The notes: generated from the sequence alone by a model not told the origin. A DNA stretch of 34,018 nucleotides from DASSKW01 sp050739495 (GCA_050739495.1 JBOIBL010000010.1:1-34018), one strand, 5' to 3'; positions 8,606 through 16,450 are shown, numbered from the stretch's first letter. Numbers and translations: made by a program.

Positions 8606-9193
8606 TTACGGCAGAGCCTGTACCGCTGCACCACTGTTCAGATTGGCGAAGGCCTGGGTGACCATCGCGGCAGCCTGTTTCTCGCCGGTCGCGAAATCCT
8701 TCGGATTGTTGACCTGGGCCAGAATCTTGTAACCGTTGTCGATCAGGCGCAGTTGCACCGAACTCGAATCCGGGCCGGTGGTGTTGTCGATATAGAATGC
8801 CCCGGGACCGAAACCATCGGCCGGGTGAATCACGATCGGTTTCAGGTTGTTCTTGAACAGCGCCTTGTTCTGTTCTGCTTCCGCGTTCAGGTCTGCGACC
8901 GAATCCTTGATACCAGCAGCATCCTGGATCTTGAACAGGCCGTACGAGGTGCCCTTGTCATCCGCGTATTGGCAGACCTTGACCGGCGAATTGTCACCGG
9001 AGAGTTTGTAGGCGGTGAGGTTGCCGCCGAGAATCTTGCTGGCGTCGCTGTTGTTAACGGCGAGACACGCCATCAGGACTTTCTTCGCATTGGGATTCGG
9101 GGCGCTGCTCGGGGAACAGGCGCTGAGAGAGAGTGCGCCGAGGGCCAGCAGAGCGATGGCGGCGTATTTCGCCAGGGAGCTGAATCTGATCAT
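8606..9193 (-). CDS. Putative lipoprotein of unknown function
   Basis: The 195-residue product begins with a clear lipoprotein signal (MIRFSSLAKYAAIALLALGALSLSAC, lipobox LSAC with Cys at about residue 26), followed by a Ser/Pro/Asn-rich linker. So it is a lipid-anchored envelope protein. AGAGG lies nine bases before the start. The mature domain of about 165 residues has two further Cys (in MACLAV and VKVCQYA) that could form a disulfide in the periplasm. I do not recognise the family. It lies 81 bp downstream of the BtuD-like gene on the same strand and could be the last gene of that operon. It has neither the length (about 260) nor the look of the periplasmic binding protein BtuF. Confidence 0.75.
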   Translation of the reverse strand: MIRFSSLAKYAAIALLALGALSLSACSPSSAPNPNAKKVLMACLAVNNSDASKILGGNLTAYKLSGDNSPVKVCQYADDKGTSYGLFKIQDAAGIKDSVADLNAEAEQNKALFKNNLKPIVIHPADGFGPGAFYIDNTTGPDSSSVQLRLIDNGYKILAQVNNPKDFATGEKQAAAMVTQAFANLNSGAAVQALP

Positions 9194-9274
9194 GGTTGCT
9201 TGCCTCTGGATGGAGCGGAACGGTAAGGGTGATTGAGGACAGGCCGCAGAGGATACCGCAAAGGCGGGTGCGCG

Positions 9275-10066
9275 TCAGGTGCGTGGTTCGCGTTCCGGCA
9301 CGAACAACGTACCTCCCGGCCATGACACGGGCCGCACCGGGATGCGGTAGAGCCGGGTCAGATTGGCTGCCGTCAGGATGTCTCGCGTGGGGCCCATCAA
9401 GGTCTCACCTGCGCCGAACATCAGCAGGACGTGACTGCAAAAGCGTGCTGCCAGATTGACGTCGTGCAGGCTGACCACCACCAGCCGGTTTTGCCCGTGC
9501 GCCAGTTGTGCGAACAGATCAAGCAAGTTGATTTGGTGTTGCAGATCGAGTTGGTGGGTGGGTTCGTCCAGCAGGAACACGGCGGGATCCTGGGCCAGGA
9601 TGGTGGCGATGGCGAGCCGGCGCCGTTCACCGCCCGACAGGTGGGTCTGGGTGCGTTGTTCCAGGCCATCGAGACCGGTGAGTTTGAGCATGCGGCGGGC
9701 GATGGCGACATCGCTATGGGATTCCCAGCGCCAGAATCCGATATGCGGGTGCCGGCCGATCAATGCGGTCTCCAGCACCGAAGCCGGCAGGCTGTCTTCC
9801 TGTTGCTGTATCAGCAGCCCGAGTTTACGGGCGATGCGGCGGCGTGGAAGGTCCCTGATCGCCTCGCCGGCCAGGAAAATTTCACCGGCATCGGGACTGC
9901 GCAATCCGGCGAGGGTGTGCAGCAGCGTGGTTTTGCCAATCCCGTTGGCGCCGAGTATGCCGAGACACATGCCGGCAGACAGATCCAGATCCAGATCGCT
10001 GCATACCTGTTTGCCTGCAATGCTTACATTGAGGGCGCGCGTGCTGAGCAGGCTTGAGCGATTCAC
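9275..10066 (-). CDS. BtuD/FecE-like ABC transporter ATP-binding protein
   Basis: ATPase subunit (263 residues) of a class II metal-chelate importer. Walker A is GANGIGKTT near residue 37, signature LSGGERRRLA near 142, Walker B FLLDEPTHQLD near 163, and the H-loop lies in VVSLHDVNLA. The GTG at 10066 is chosen as start because it overlaps the stop of the permease gene (GTGA, 10063-10066) and gives the normal family N-terminus; a longer frame runs back into the permease gene. FecCD/BtuCD-type ATPases serve cobalamin, haem or ferric siderophores. Cobalamin is favoured here only because a riboswitch-controlled btuB is about 4 kb away. No riboswitch or binding-protein gene accompanies it. Confidence 0.85.
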   Translation of the reverse strand: MNRSSLLSTRALNVSIAGKQVCSDLDLDLSAGMCLGILGANGIGKTTLLHTLAGLRSPDAGEIFLAGEAIRDLPRRRIARKLGLLIQQQEDSLPASVLETALIGRHPHIGFWRWESHSDVAIARRMLKLTGLDGLEQRTQTHLSGGERRRLAIATILAQDPAVFLLDEPTHQLDLQHQINLLDLFAQLAHGQNRLVVVSLHDVNLAARFCSHVLLMFGAGETLMGPTRDILTAANLTRLYRIPVRPVSWPGGTLFVPEREPRT

Positions 10067-11049
10067 AACGGGCCTCGAGCACGGTTCAGCAGATACAGAA
10101 ACAACGGCACGCCGATCGCGGCAGTGATTACACCGACCGGAAGTTGCTGGGGTGCGGCGACGCTGCGTGCCAGCGTATCGGCCAGCATCAGCAGGCTGCC
10201 ACCGGCCAGCGCGGCACCGGGCAAGAGGCTGCGATGATCGCTGCCGGATACCAGACGCAATATGTGCGGGATCACCAACCCCACGAAGCCGATGGCCCCG
10301 GCTTCGGTAACCGCGATGGCGGTAAACAGCGAGGCGCTTATGTAGATCGCGATGCTGAACGGACGCACCGCGATACCGAGGGCTTCGGCCAGGGTTTCGC
10401 CACGCGCCAACACGTTCAGATGGCGTGCGAACGGCAGCCATGCAAGCAGGCCGAGGCCGAGTACCACCAATGGCAACCAGCCGTTACCCCGATAGGAAAG
10501 GTCGCCCATCAGCCAGAACAGCATGCCACGCAGACTGGCATCGTCGGACAACACCAACATGAAACTGATCAGTGCACCCCATCCGAATGCGACCACGATA
10601 CCGGTGAGCAACAGACGCGTCGGTGTCCAGCCGCCGCGGCCGTGTGCCAGCACGAACACGATCAACATCGAGATGAGTGCGCCTGCGAACGCGCTACCGC
10701 TGATCCAGTAGCCGCCCACACCTGCGAGCAAGGAGCCGAGTGCACCGACCGCGGCACCACCGGAGACCCCGAGGATGTAGGGATCAGCCAGCGGATTACG
10801 CAGCAACACTTGCATCAGTGCGCCGGCCAGAGCCAGCAGTCCGCCAACCGCGAAGGCGGTAAGCGCGCGCGGCAGGCGCAACTCCAATACCAGAGTGCGG
10901 GTCAGCGGATCACTGCCGCCGGTGAGTGCCGCGATCACCGAATGCAGCGGCAAGGACACGCTACCTACGGCGAGCGCGATGCAGAATACCAGCAGCGTGA
11001 CTGATACCAGCGCAACGAGCAGCGGCAATGACTGGATGCGATGCTGCAT
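10063..11049 (-). CDS. BtuC/FecCD-like ABC transporter permease
   Basis: Polytopic inner-membrane permease of 328 residues of the FecCD/BtuC family, with about ten hydrophobic segments. Family marks include RLPRALTAFAVGGLLALAGALMQ near residue 60, NPLADPYILGVSGGAAVGA near 85, the coupling-region segment GAIGFVGLVIPHILR near 240, and the C-terminal LPVGVITAAIGVPLFLYLL. The ATG at 11049 begins two bases after the stop of the HAD gene upstream and directly before the first hydrophobic segment; a possible TTG at 11079 would overlap that gene. It overlaps the ATPase gene by four bases, which makes a tightly coupled pair. Corrinoid or iron-chelate import is expected; the substrate is inferred, not shown. 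Confidence 0.88.
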   Translation of the reverse strand: MQHRIQSLPLLVALVSVTLLVFCIALAVGSVSLPLHSVIAALTGGSDPLTRTLVLELRLPRALTAFAVGGLLALAGALMQVLLRNPLADPYILGVSGGAAVGALGSLLAGVGGYWISGSAFAGALISMLIVFVLAHGRGGWTPTRLLLTGIVVAFGWGALISFMLVLSDDASLRGMLFWLMGDLSYRGNGWLPLVVLGLGLLAWLPFARHLNVLARGETLAEALGIAVRPFSIAIYISASLFTAIAVTEAGAIGFVGLVIPHILRLVSGSDHRSLLPGAALAGGSLLMLADTLARSVAAPQQLPVGVITAAIGVPLFLYLLNRARGPL

Positions 11050-11051
11050 GA

Positions 11052-11738
11052 TCAGCGGGAAATGGATTCGGGAGCACAACGCAGATGCATGACCGGCCAG
11101 TTGCGTTGCATTGCGACCTTCGTCAGGACTGCATCTGGATTGACGGCGATCGGATGATCCACGTATTCCAGTAACGGCAGGTCGTTATGTGAGTCCGAAT
11201 AGAACCAGGTTTCCGACGGCGTGACATTTTCCTCGTACAGCCATTCACGGAGATGGCTGAGCTTGCCTTCACGAAAACAGGGGACACCGGTCACGCGCCC
11301 GGTAAAACGGCTGCCGTCATGTTCCACTTCGGTAGCGAGCAGATGTGGTACCCCAAGCTCTCTGGCGATCGGTTCAGTGATGAAGCGGTTGGTGGCGGTG
11401 ACGATGAGCAAGGTATGACCGGCATCACGATGCTGTTGCAGCAAAGTGCGGGCTGCCGTGGCGATACGCGGCAGGATGCGTTCACGCACGAAGTGTTCAC
11501 GCCACGTCTGCAGTTGTGCTGACTCATGTTCGGCCAGCGGTTTCAGCACCAGCCGATAAAAGGCTGTCACGTCCATGCGACCCGCACGATAATCACGCGC
11601 ATGGCGCGCGCGTTCTTCAGCCATCTGGTCGGCATCCACGGCGCCTTGTTCGGTCAGAAACCGGAACCAGAGGCTGTCGCTGTCGCCATCCAGCAAGGTG
11701 TGATCAAGGTCGAAAAGCGCGAGCTGCACCGTAAACAT
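11052..11738 (-). CDS. HAD superfamily hydrolase, subfamily IB (SerB-like)
   Basis: Cytoplasmic phosphatase of 228 residues. Motif I is FDLDHTLLDGDSD near residue 8 (DxDxT nucleophile pair), motif II is LIVTATNRF near 108, and motif III is YSDSHNDLPLLEYVD near 180. The helical cap between motifs I and II, and overall size, fit HAD subfamily IB (phosphoserine phosphatase-like, TIGR01490 type). The start at 11738 places motif I at the N-terminus; the upstream frame extension to 11834 has no support. It is divergent from rppH (81 bp apart), a pairing known from pseudomonads. It is followed at two bases by the BtuC-like gene. Substrate unknown; phosphoserine is possible but not demonstrated. Confidence 0.85.
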   Translation of the reverse strand: MFTVQLALFDLDHTLLDGDSDSLWFRFLTEQGAVDADQMAEERARHARDYRAGRMDVTAFYRLVLKPLAEHESAQLQTWREHFVRERILPRIATAARTLLQQHRDAGHTLLIVTATNRFITEPIARELGVPHLLATEVEHDGSRFTGRVTGVPCFREGKLSHLREWLYEENVTPSETWFYSDSHNDLPLLEYVDHPIAVNPDAVLTKVAMQRNWPVMHLRCAPESISR

Positions 11739-11819
11739 CCACGAGCGTGGGCGGGCTGGCAGGTTAAAGAAAACCCGGCACGATTGCCAGCCCGCGCGGC
11801 TTTGTGGAAAACTGCCGGC

Positions 11820-12353
11820 ATGAGCGTGCAGCAAACCGGACCCGGCGACGGCGTGATTGACTCACAGGGTTATCGTGCCAATGTCGGCATCATCCTGTGT
11901 GACGACAATGGCCGGCTGTTCTGGGCTCGGCGTGTGGGACGTGCGGGCTGGCAATTCCCACAGGGCGGGATTCAGGCCGGCGAGACCCCGGAACAGGCGT
12001 TATTCCGGGAGTTGAACGAAGAAGTCGGTCTCGGTGCCGAGCATGTGCAGATCCTGGGCAGCACCCAGCGCTGGTTGCGTTACCGGTTACCGGAGCGTTA
12101 TCAACGACCGGATGCCATGCCGTTGTGCATCGGCCAGAAGCAGATCTGGTTCATGTTGCGCTTTGTCGGTGATGAAGCCGAGGTGCAACTGGATGCCGGC
12201 GATACACCGGAATTCGACGACTGGCGCTGGGTTGAGTACTGGCATCCGCTCAAGGAAGTGATCTTTTTCAAACGCGAAGTTTATCAGCAGGCCTTGTCGG
12301 AATTGGCGCCACTGCTGTTTCCGGATGGTGCGCCAGACACAGCCGATTTTTAG
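11820..12353 (+). CDS. rppH: RNA pyrophosphohydrolase
   Basis: Nudix hydrolase of 177 residues that converts the 5' triphosphate of mRNAs to monophosphate and so starts RNase E-dependent decay. The Nudix box is complete: GGIQAGETPEQALFRELNEEVGL near residue 45, matching GX5EX7REUXEEXGU. The N-terminal YRANVGIILCDDNGRLFWARRV and the WQFPQGGI segments, the QKQIWFMLRF strand, and the FDDWRWVEYWHPL segment are typical of RppH. The start at 11820 is supported by family length; a longer upstream frame runs antisense through the HAD gene. The gene is convergent with the acetyltransferase gene with only eight bases between the stops. Confidence 0.95.
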   Translation: MSVQQTGPGDGVIDSQGYRANVGIILCDDNGRLFWARRVGRAGWQFPQGGIQAGETPEQALFRELNEEVGLGAEHVQILGSTQRWLRYRLPERYQRPDAMPLCIGQKQIWFMLRFVGDEAEVQLDAGDTPEFDDWRWVEYWHPLKEVIFFKREVYQQALSELAPLLFPDGAPDTADF

Positions 12354-12361
12354 AGGGGTTC

Positions 12362-12862
12362 TTAAGCCTCTGCGGATTGCGCGAGCTTGCGCAAGGCCTC
12401 GCCGGTCATGCGATTGATCTTCCACTCATCGACGATTTTAGCGCCCAGGCTTTCGTAGAAACGGATCGCCGGTGTATTCCAGTCCAGTACCGCCCATTCG
12501 AAGCGCCCGCAGCCACGTTGCAGGGCAAGTCGTGCCAGGTGCGCCAGGAGTTTTTTGCCGAAACCCTTGCCGCGAAATTCGGGTTTCACATACAAATCTT
12601 CGAGATACAGACCGGGGCGCGCGAGGAAGGTCGAGAAGTTATGGAAGAACAAGGCAAAGCCTGCGGGTTCGCCGGCATATTCCGCGATCACTGCTTCCGC
12701 ATGCGGATGCGCCCCGAACAACTGCGCATCGATCTCTTGTTCGGTGGCCACGACTTCGTGCGAGAGTTTTTCGTAAGTAGCCAGTTCCCTGATCAATCCG
12801 AGGATGAGTGCGGCATCACCTTTGCGGGCAGGGCGAATATGGAACGAAGCGTTTGACGACAC
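12362..12862 (-). CDS. GNAT family N-acetyltransferase (diamine acetyltransferase-like)
   Basis: Cytoplasmic acetyl-CoA-dependent acetyltransferase of 166 residues. The acetyl-CoA pyrophosphate-binding loop is RGKGFGKKLL near residue 96. The segment FFHNFSTFLARPGLYLEDLYV just before it is the mark of the spermidine/spermine and thialysine N-acetyltransferase (SSAT-like) branch. The C-terminal half has WNTPAIRFYESLGAK, also typical. A polyamine or related amine is therefore the likely acceptor, by family similarity only. Its stop lies eight bases from the rppH stop on the opposite strand, and nothing else is linked to it. Confidence 0.88.
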   Translation of the reverse strand: MSSNASFHIRPARKGDAALILGLIRELATYEKLSHEVVATEQEIDAQLFGAHPHAEAVIAEYAGEPAGFALFFHNFSTFLARPGLYLEDLYVKPEFRGKGFGKKLLAHLARLALQRGCGRFEWAVLDWNTPAIRFYESLGAKIVDEWKINRMTGEALRKLAQSAEA

Positions 12863-12988
12863 GGCGACATCTCCGGATCCTGGCTGGACTGATACTTTAA
12901 CCGGAGTTCGGGTGTTGGGACAGGTAGCGCAAAAGCAGCCGTGAACCTGTCTGGTCGCGGCCCGGGCGTTGCAAGTCTGAACCGGGTT

Positions 12989-13855
12989 TCAGGGACTGGT
13001 CAGACCGCTTTCAGCAGGTGAATCAGATTTGGTTTGCGGCGTGCCTGGACGTCGCATCCTTGCCTTGACGATATGCATCAGCACGAAGATGACAGTCAGC
13101 GTGACTACATAGAAGATCAGCTCGATGCCCGAAGGCTGGGCGATATATCCGACCAGGATGTGCAGCAAGCGTCCAAGGATACTCTGCTGGTTGAGGATGC
13201 CGGAGGTATTCCACAGCGCATTGCCGAATGCCGGCAGCAATCCGGCCTGGTTCAGGAAGCCCGCAGCCTGTGCCGCGAGGCCGGCGGTGAGCAACAGGAT
13301 CAACCAGCTGGTCACCGAAAAGAAGTAACGAATCGGGATGAACAACAGACTGCGGTAGATCAGCGCACCGACCAGAACGCCGGCGACCAGGCCCGCGAAG
13401 CCTCCGGCGATCATGCCGTATTCCTGTCCGCCGCTGGCGGCGATGGCCCACAGAAACAGCACCACCTCCGAACCTTCGCGCATCACTGCAGTAAAGGTGA
13501 TGATCAGCAGTGCGACAAGCGTCTTGTTGCCGGCTTGTACCGCCGCACCGACCGCCTTGATGTCGCTCGCCAGCTTGCGGCCATGTCCGCTCATCCAGAT
13601 GTTGTGCCAGGCCAGCATCAGCACTGCAGTCAGCAGGATCGCCGCATTCAGCAAGGTCTGACCGGTCCCGGCGAAGGCGCTGCCAATGCCTGCAGCAAAT
13701 ACTGCGACCAGGCATGCGCCCAGCACACCGAGGCCGATACCACCGCTCACCCACCAGCTGCGGCGGGCTACACCCCGGCTTGCGCCCAGCACGATCGCAA
13801 TGATCAGCGCAGCTTCCAGTACTTCACGGAATACCAGGACAGCAGTAGCGAGCAT
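12989..13855 (-). CDS. FTR1 family iron permease
   Basis: Inner-membrane iron permease of 288 residues with seven hydrophobic segments. Both iron-handling motifs of the FTR1/EfeU family are present: REVLE at residues 10-14 in the first segment and REGSE at 126-130 in the fourth. The ATG at 13855 puts REVLE at the usual position; upstream starts would lengthen the N-terminus into polar sequence. It is the second gene after the cupredoxin-domain gene (16 bases apart), and that operon is preceded by Fur-box-like sequences. It probably imports iron, either Fe2+ with oxidation as in fungal Ftr1/EfeUOB or an equivalent route. No EfeO, EfeB, P19 or FtrD homologue is in the window. Confidence 0.9.
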   Translation of the reverse strand: MLATAVLVFREVLEAALIIAIVLGASRGVARRSWWVSGGIGLGVLGACLVAVFAAGIGSAFAGTGQTLLNAAILLTAVLMLAWHNIWMSGHGRKLASDIKAVGAAVQAGNKTLVALLIITFTAVMREGSEVVLFLWAIAASGGQEYGMIAGGFAGLVAGVLVGALIYRSLLFIPIRYFFSVTSWLILLLTAGLAAQAAGFLNQAGLLPAFGNALWNTSGILNQQSILGRLLHILVGYIAQPSGIELIFYVVTLTVIFVLMHIVKARMRRPGTPQTKSDSPAESGLTSP

Positions 13856-13871
13856 GATGCGTTGGCCTTGT

Positions 13872-14225
13872 TCAACCGGCCGCTTCGGGAGCGGCGACGA
13901 CGATCCAGCCCACCGACTGCTGGTGAAAATCATTGAAGAACTGGTACTTGCCCGGGTCCAGTGGGCCGATGAATATCTTTACCTGGCTGTGTCCGGGCAC
14001 CACCACTTCCCGCGACAGGTCGTAGCTCTCGAATTCAGCCGGCAGATCGTCTTCGTTTATGACGACCAGCGCCACCTTGGTTCCGGCCGGAATGGTCAGT
14101 TGACCGGGTGCGAATTGCTGGTTGCGGATACTGAGCTGAGGGGACGGGGCATCAACGGCAAAAGCCGGCCCAGCCAGCGCTGTCAGGCTGACAAGCAAGG
14201 TGAGACGGGCAATACGGTCCAGCAT
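13872..14225 (-). CDS. Periplasmic cupredoxin-domain protein of iron uptake operon
   Basis: The 117-residue product has a signal peptide (MLDRIARLTLLVSLTALAGPAFA) and a single beta-sandwich domain with the cupredoxin pattern: LSIRNQQFAPGQLTIPAGTKVALVVINEDDLPAEFES, then VVPGHSQVKIFIGPLDPGKYQFF. The start at 14225 gives the signal peptide; the frame extends further upstream to 14303 through the promoter and is not used. The mature domain has no Cys, so it cannot form a classical type 1 copper site, as in several iron-uptake cupredoxins (FtrB and the EfeO N-terminal domain family). It probably binds copper or iron by other ligands, or acts as a partner for FTR1 downstream. Confidence 0.83.
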   Translation of the reverse strand: MLDRIARLTLLVSLTALAGPAFAVDAPSPQLSIRNQQFAPGQLTIPAGTKVALVVINEDDLPAEFESYDLSREVVVPGHSQVKIFIGPLDPGKYQFFNDFHQQSVGWIVVAAPEAAG

Positions 14226-14250
14226 GGCGGTCCTCGGAGCAGGTTCGGAT

Positions 14251-14316
14251 ATGCGAATCATTCTCAGCTGAGCCAGTATAGCAACAGCTATTCTAATTAA
14301 CAATCATTCTCATTTA
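14251..14316 (-). promoter_or_regulatory. Fur-controlled promoter of the cupredoxin-FTR1 operon
   Basis: On the minus strand a -35 box TTGTTA (14298-14303) and a -10 box TATACT (14275-14280) are separated by exactly 17 bases. A Fur-box-like sequence AAATGAGAATGATTGTTA (about 14298-14315) covers the -35 region. A second one, TGAGAATGATTCGCAT (14251-14266), lies just after the predicted transcription start. Both share TGAGAATGATT, close to the GATAATGAT half-site of the known Fur box. Repression under iron-replete conditions is the expected outcome. The match is seen by eye; binding is inferred. Confidence 0.75.
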
Positions 14317-14355
14317 GCTTTTGAGGCTTGGCGCAGGGCAGGCTAAAGCCGCTGT

Positions 14356-14769
14356 TTATGCAGGCTTCAGGACCACCAGTAGCACGATGGCGACCAGCAG
14401 CAGACTCGGGAATTCATTGAACCAGCGGTAGAACCGGGCACCATGACGGTTCCGGCCCAGCCGGAAACTGCGCATCAACGTGTAGCAATGGATGTGATAG
14501 AGGAGCAGCAGCACAACCAGGCCGAGCTTGACGTTCAGCCAGAGCGCCACAGGCAGGAACCAGCCCAGCATCAACCACAGACCGAAACAGACGGTGCCGA
14601 TGCCACCGATGGACATGATGAAAAACAGGCGCCGCTCCATGATCTCGAAACGGCGCATACTGGTTTCATCGAGCGCGCCAGCGTGATACACGAACAAGCG
14701 CGGCAGATAGAACAGGCCCGCGAACCAGGTCACCATGAATATTATGTGGAAAGCTTTTACCCAAAGCAT
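14356..14769 (-). CDS. hemJ: Protoporphyrinogen IX oxidase HemJ
   Basis: Four-helix membrane protein of 137 residues that oxidises protoporphyrinogen IX to protoporphyrin IX in haem synthesis. The N-terminus WVKAFHIIFMVTWFAGLFYLPRLFVYHA with a conserved His at residue 8, the following EIMERRLFFIM segment, the LNVKLGLVVLLLLYHI helix and the C-terminal FRWFNEFP-type segment (here FYRWFNEFPSLLLVAIV) match the HemJ/UPF0093 family. The start at 14769 gives this N-terminus; the long upstream frame to 15120 is an artefact. It is read divergently from the DUF6776 gene and convergently with nothing; the iron operon lies behind it on the same strand. Confidence 0.9.
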   Translation of the reverse strand: MLWVKAFHIIFMVTWFAGLFYLPRLFVYHAGALDETSMRRFEIMERRLFFIMSIGGIGTVCFGLWLMLGWFLPVALWLNVKLGLVVLLLLYHIHCYTLMRSFRLGRNRHGARFYRWFNEFPSLLLVAIVLLVVLKPA

Positions 14770-14931
14770 GGCACGATCTCCATGGCTGATTTGCGCAGAG
14801 CAGGATATGTCACGCGGGATTCTAGCATCGAGTTTGCCGTTGGCCCCAAACAGCCTAGCAGTGAGCCGCGCCAGCAGGTAACATGATGCGCTCTTGGTAG
14901 ATGAAATTTTCCCGGAACAGCATTTCCATAA

Positions 14932-15627
14932 ATGACGAAACTCATCGTCAAACACCACAGTCCCCGGCAGACATGGACGCTCCGCACCTTGCTCACCATC
15001 GCCGTGATCGTGGCACTGTGGGCTGCATTCATATACGGCGAACGGCGCGCGGGATATGACCGCGCTGCGGCTACGGCAACCCAGAACAGGTTGGAGCAAA
15101 TCCAGGATACGAACCGGCAATTGCAGGAGCAGGTGACCGCACTTCAGCGCGAGCGTGAAGTGGATCTGGCTTCGCGCCAGCAGGTCCAGAAAAGTGTCGA
15201 GACCATGCAGGACAAACTGACCGGGTTCCAGGAAGAGCTGGCTTTCTACAAAGGCATCGTTTCACCTGGTGCCGACGAAGAAGGCATCCATGCCCAGAGT
15301 CTCAAATTCACCAGCGGAGGCGCGCCGCGTCTTTATCATTACCGGCTGGTACTGGTGCAGGTACGGACCAAGGAGTTCCGGATTTCCGGTAACGTGGATA
15401 TGAAACTGTATGGTTCGCAGGACGGCAAGCCGGTGATCCTGAATGTCAGCGACATCATGACCAAAGGCACACCGGCTTTGCATTTCGCGTTTCAGTATTT
15501 CCAGAACCTGGAAGGCGATGTGATATTGCCGGCCGGGTTTCAGCCCGGCCGGGTCGAGATGGTCATCAACGAGAATGGCAAGGATCCGGTACGACAGAAT
15601 TTCGATTGGCAAAACGTGACAGCTTAG
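14932..15627 (+). CDS. DUF6776 family membrane-anchored coiled-coil protein
   Basis: The 231-residue product has a short basic cytoplasmic N-terminus, one hydrophobic helix at about residues 18-37, and then a coiled coil of about 65 residues rich in Gln and Glu (about 45-110, with heptad-like LQEQVTALQRE and VETMQDKL). A compact beta-rich C-terminal domain follows from about 115. The topology suggests a periplasmic coiled coil and head domain anchored in the inner membrane. I recognise it as the DUF6776 family, whose function is unknown. It is followed nine bases later by the bactofilin gene and then erpA, and the pairing with a bactofilin suggests a role in envelope organisation, which is an inference. 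Confidence 0.82.
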   Translation: MTKLIVKHHSPRQTWTLRTLLTIAVIVALWAAFIYGERRAGYDRAAATATQNRLEQIQDTNRQLQEQVTALQREREVDLASRQQVQKSVETMQDKLTGFQEELAFYKGIVSPGADEEGIHAQSLKFTSGGAPRLYHYRLVLVQVRTKEFRISGNVDMKLYGSQDGKPVILNVSDIMTKGTPALHFAFQYFQNLEGDVILPAGFQPGRVEMVINENGKDPVRQNFDWQNVTA

Positions 15628-15636
15628 GAGGTCAGT

Positions 15637-16068
15637 ATGTTGGGCGGCAAGAAAACTCCCGCTGGGCGCATCGATACATTGGTGGGACGCAATACCACGA
15701 TAACCGGTGACCTGCGTTTCAGTGGCGGCTTGCATGTCGATGGTACGGTGCAAGGCAACGTCAGCGCAGAAGCCGGCTCCGATTCGGTATTGAGTGTGAG
15801 TCAGCACGGCATGATAAAAGGCGAAGTCCGGGTGCCGAACGTGATCGTGAACGGTGCCGTGGAAGGCGATGTGCATGCCGAAAAGCGACTCGACCTTGGT
15901 GCCGAGGCCCGCATCAACGGTGATGTGTATTACAGCCTGATCGAGATGGCGGTGGGCGCCGCGGTAAACGGCAAGATGCTGCACAAACCGGCCGGCCAGG
16001 TACCCAAACTGACCCATCAATCCGGGTCTGATACCACGCCCGATAAGCCGGTCAAGGCTGGGTTATAA
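15637..16068 (+). CDS. Bactofilin (polymer-forming cytoskeletal protein)
   Basis: Cytoskeletal protein of 143 residues with the bactofilin (DUF583) beta-helix, about residues 12-110. It shows short repeating strands separated by G-D or G-x-V turns: TLVGRNTTITGDLRFSGGLHVDGTVQGNV, then KGEVRVPNVIVNGAVEGDVHAEKRLDLG and ARINGDVYYSLIEMAVGAAVNGKM. Bactofilins assemble without nucleotide into filaments at the inner membrane and often recruit cell-wall enzymes. GGAGG lies at 15628-15632, an excellent ribosome site. The upstream membrane coiled-coil gene is the natural candidate partner, and the M23 endopeptidase gene lies about 1.6 kb further on. Confidence 0.93.
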   Translation: MLGGKKTPAGRIDTLVGRNTTITGDLRFSGGLHVDGTVQGNVSAEAGSDSVLSVSQHGMIKGEVRVPNVIVNGAVEGDVHAEKRLDLGAEARINGDVYYSLIEMAVGAAVNGKMLHKPAGQVPKLTHQSGSDTTPDKPVKAGL

Positions 16069-16093
16069 TGGCACATGGAATCTTGACGACTGG

Positions 16094-16450
16094 ATGACGA
16101 TGGAACTCCAAACTCAATCTGCCACGCCACTGATCTTCACTACCGCCGCCGCGCGCAAGGTGAAGCAGTTGATCGAGGAAGAAGCGAACCCGGCACTCAA
16201 GCTGCGGGTATTCGTCAGTGGTGGCGGCTGTTCCGGGTTCCAGTATGGTTTCACGTTCGACGAGAACACCGAAGACGGCGATACCCGTGTGGAGAACGAA
16301 GGCGTCACCTTGCTGGTCGACCCGATGAGCTTCCAGTATCTGGCGGGGGCTGAGATCGACTACACCGAAGGTCTGGAAGGCGCGCAGTTTGTGATCCGCA
16401 ATCCGAACGCTACGACGACCTGCGGCTGCGGTTCCTCATTCTCGGCTTAG
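16094..16450 (+). CDS. erpA: Iron-sulfur cluster insertion protein ErpA
   Basis: A-type Fe-S carrier of 118 residues that delivers [4Fe-4S] clusters to apoproteins. The three conserved cysteines are present: one in SGGGCSGFQYGF near residue 43 and two in TTCGCGSSF near 109 and 111. The central DPMSFQYLAGAEIDYTEGLEGAQFVIRNPNA segment is diagnostic of ErpA/IscA. Two possible starts, 16094 and 16100, differ by two residues. A strong hairpin follows the gene at 16478-16499. The position beside anmK and the M23 peptidase gene is common in gammaproteobacteria. Confidence 0.95.
   Translation: MTMELQTQSATPLIFTTAAARKVKQLIEEEANPALKLRVFVSGGGCSGFQYGFTFDENTEDGDTRVENEGVTLLVDPMSFQYLAGAEIDYTEGLEGAQFVIRNPNATTTCGCGSSFSA

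Noticed and set aside
10054..11004. Long open frame opposite the BtuC-like gene, rich in Gln, His and Arg
   Set aside because: It is the antisense shadow of a high-G+C membrane protein gene, with no domain or ribosome site.
13034..13936. Long open frame opposite the FTR1 gene
   Set aside because: Gln/Asp/His-rich antisense shadow of a membrane protein gene with clear REVLE and REGSE motifs.
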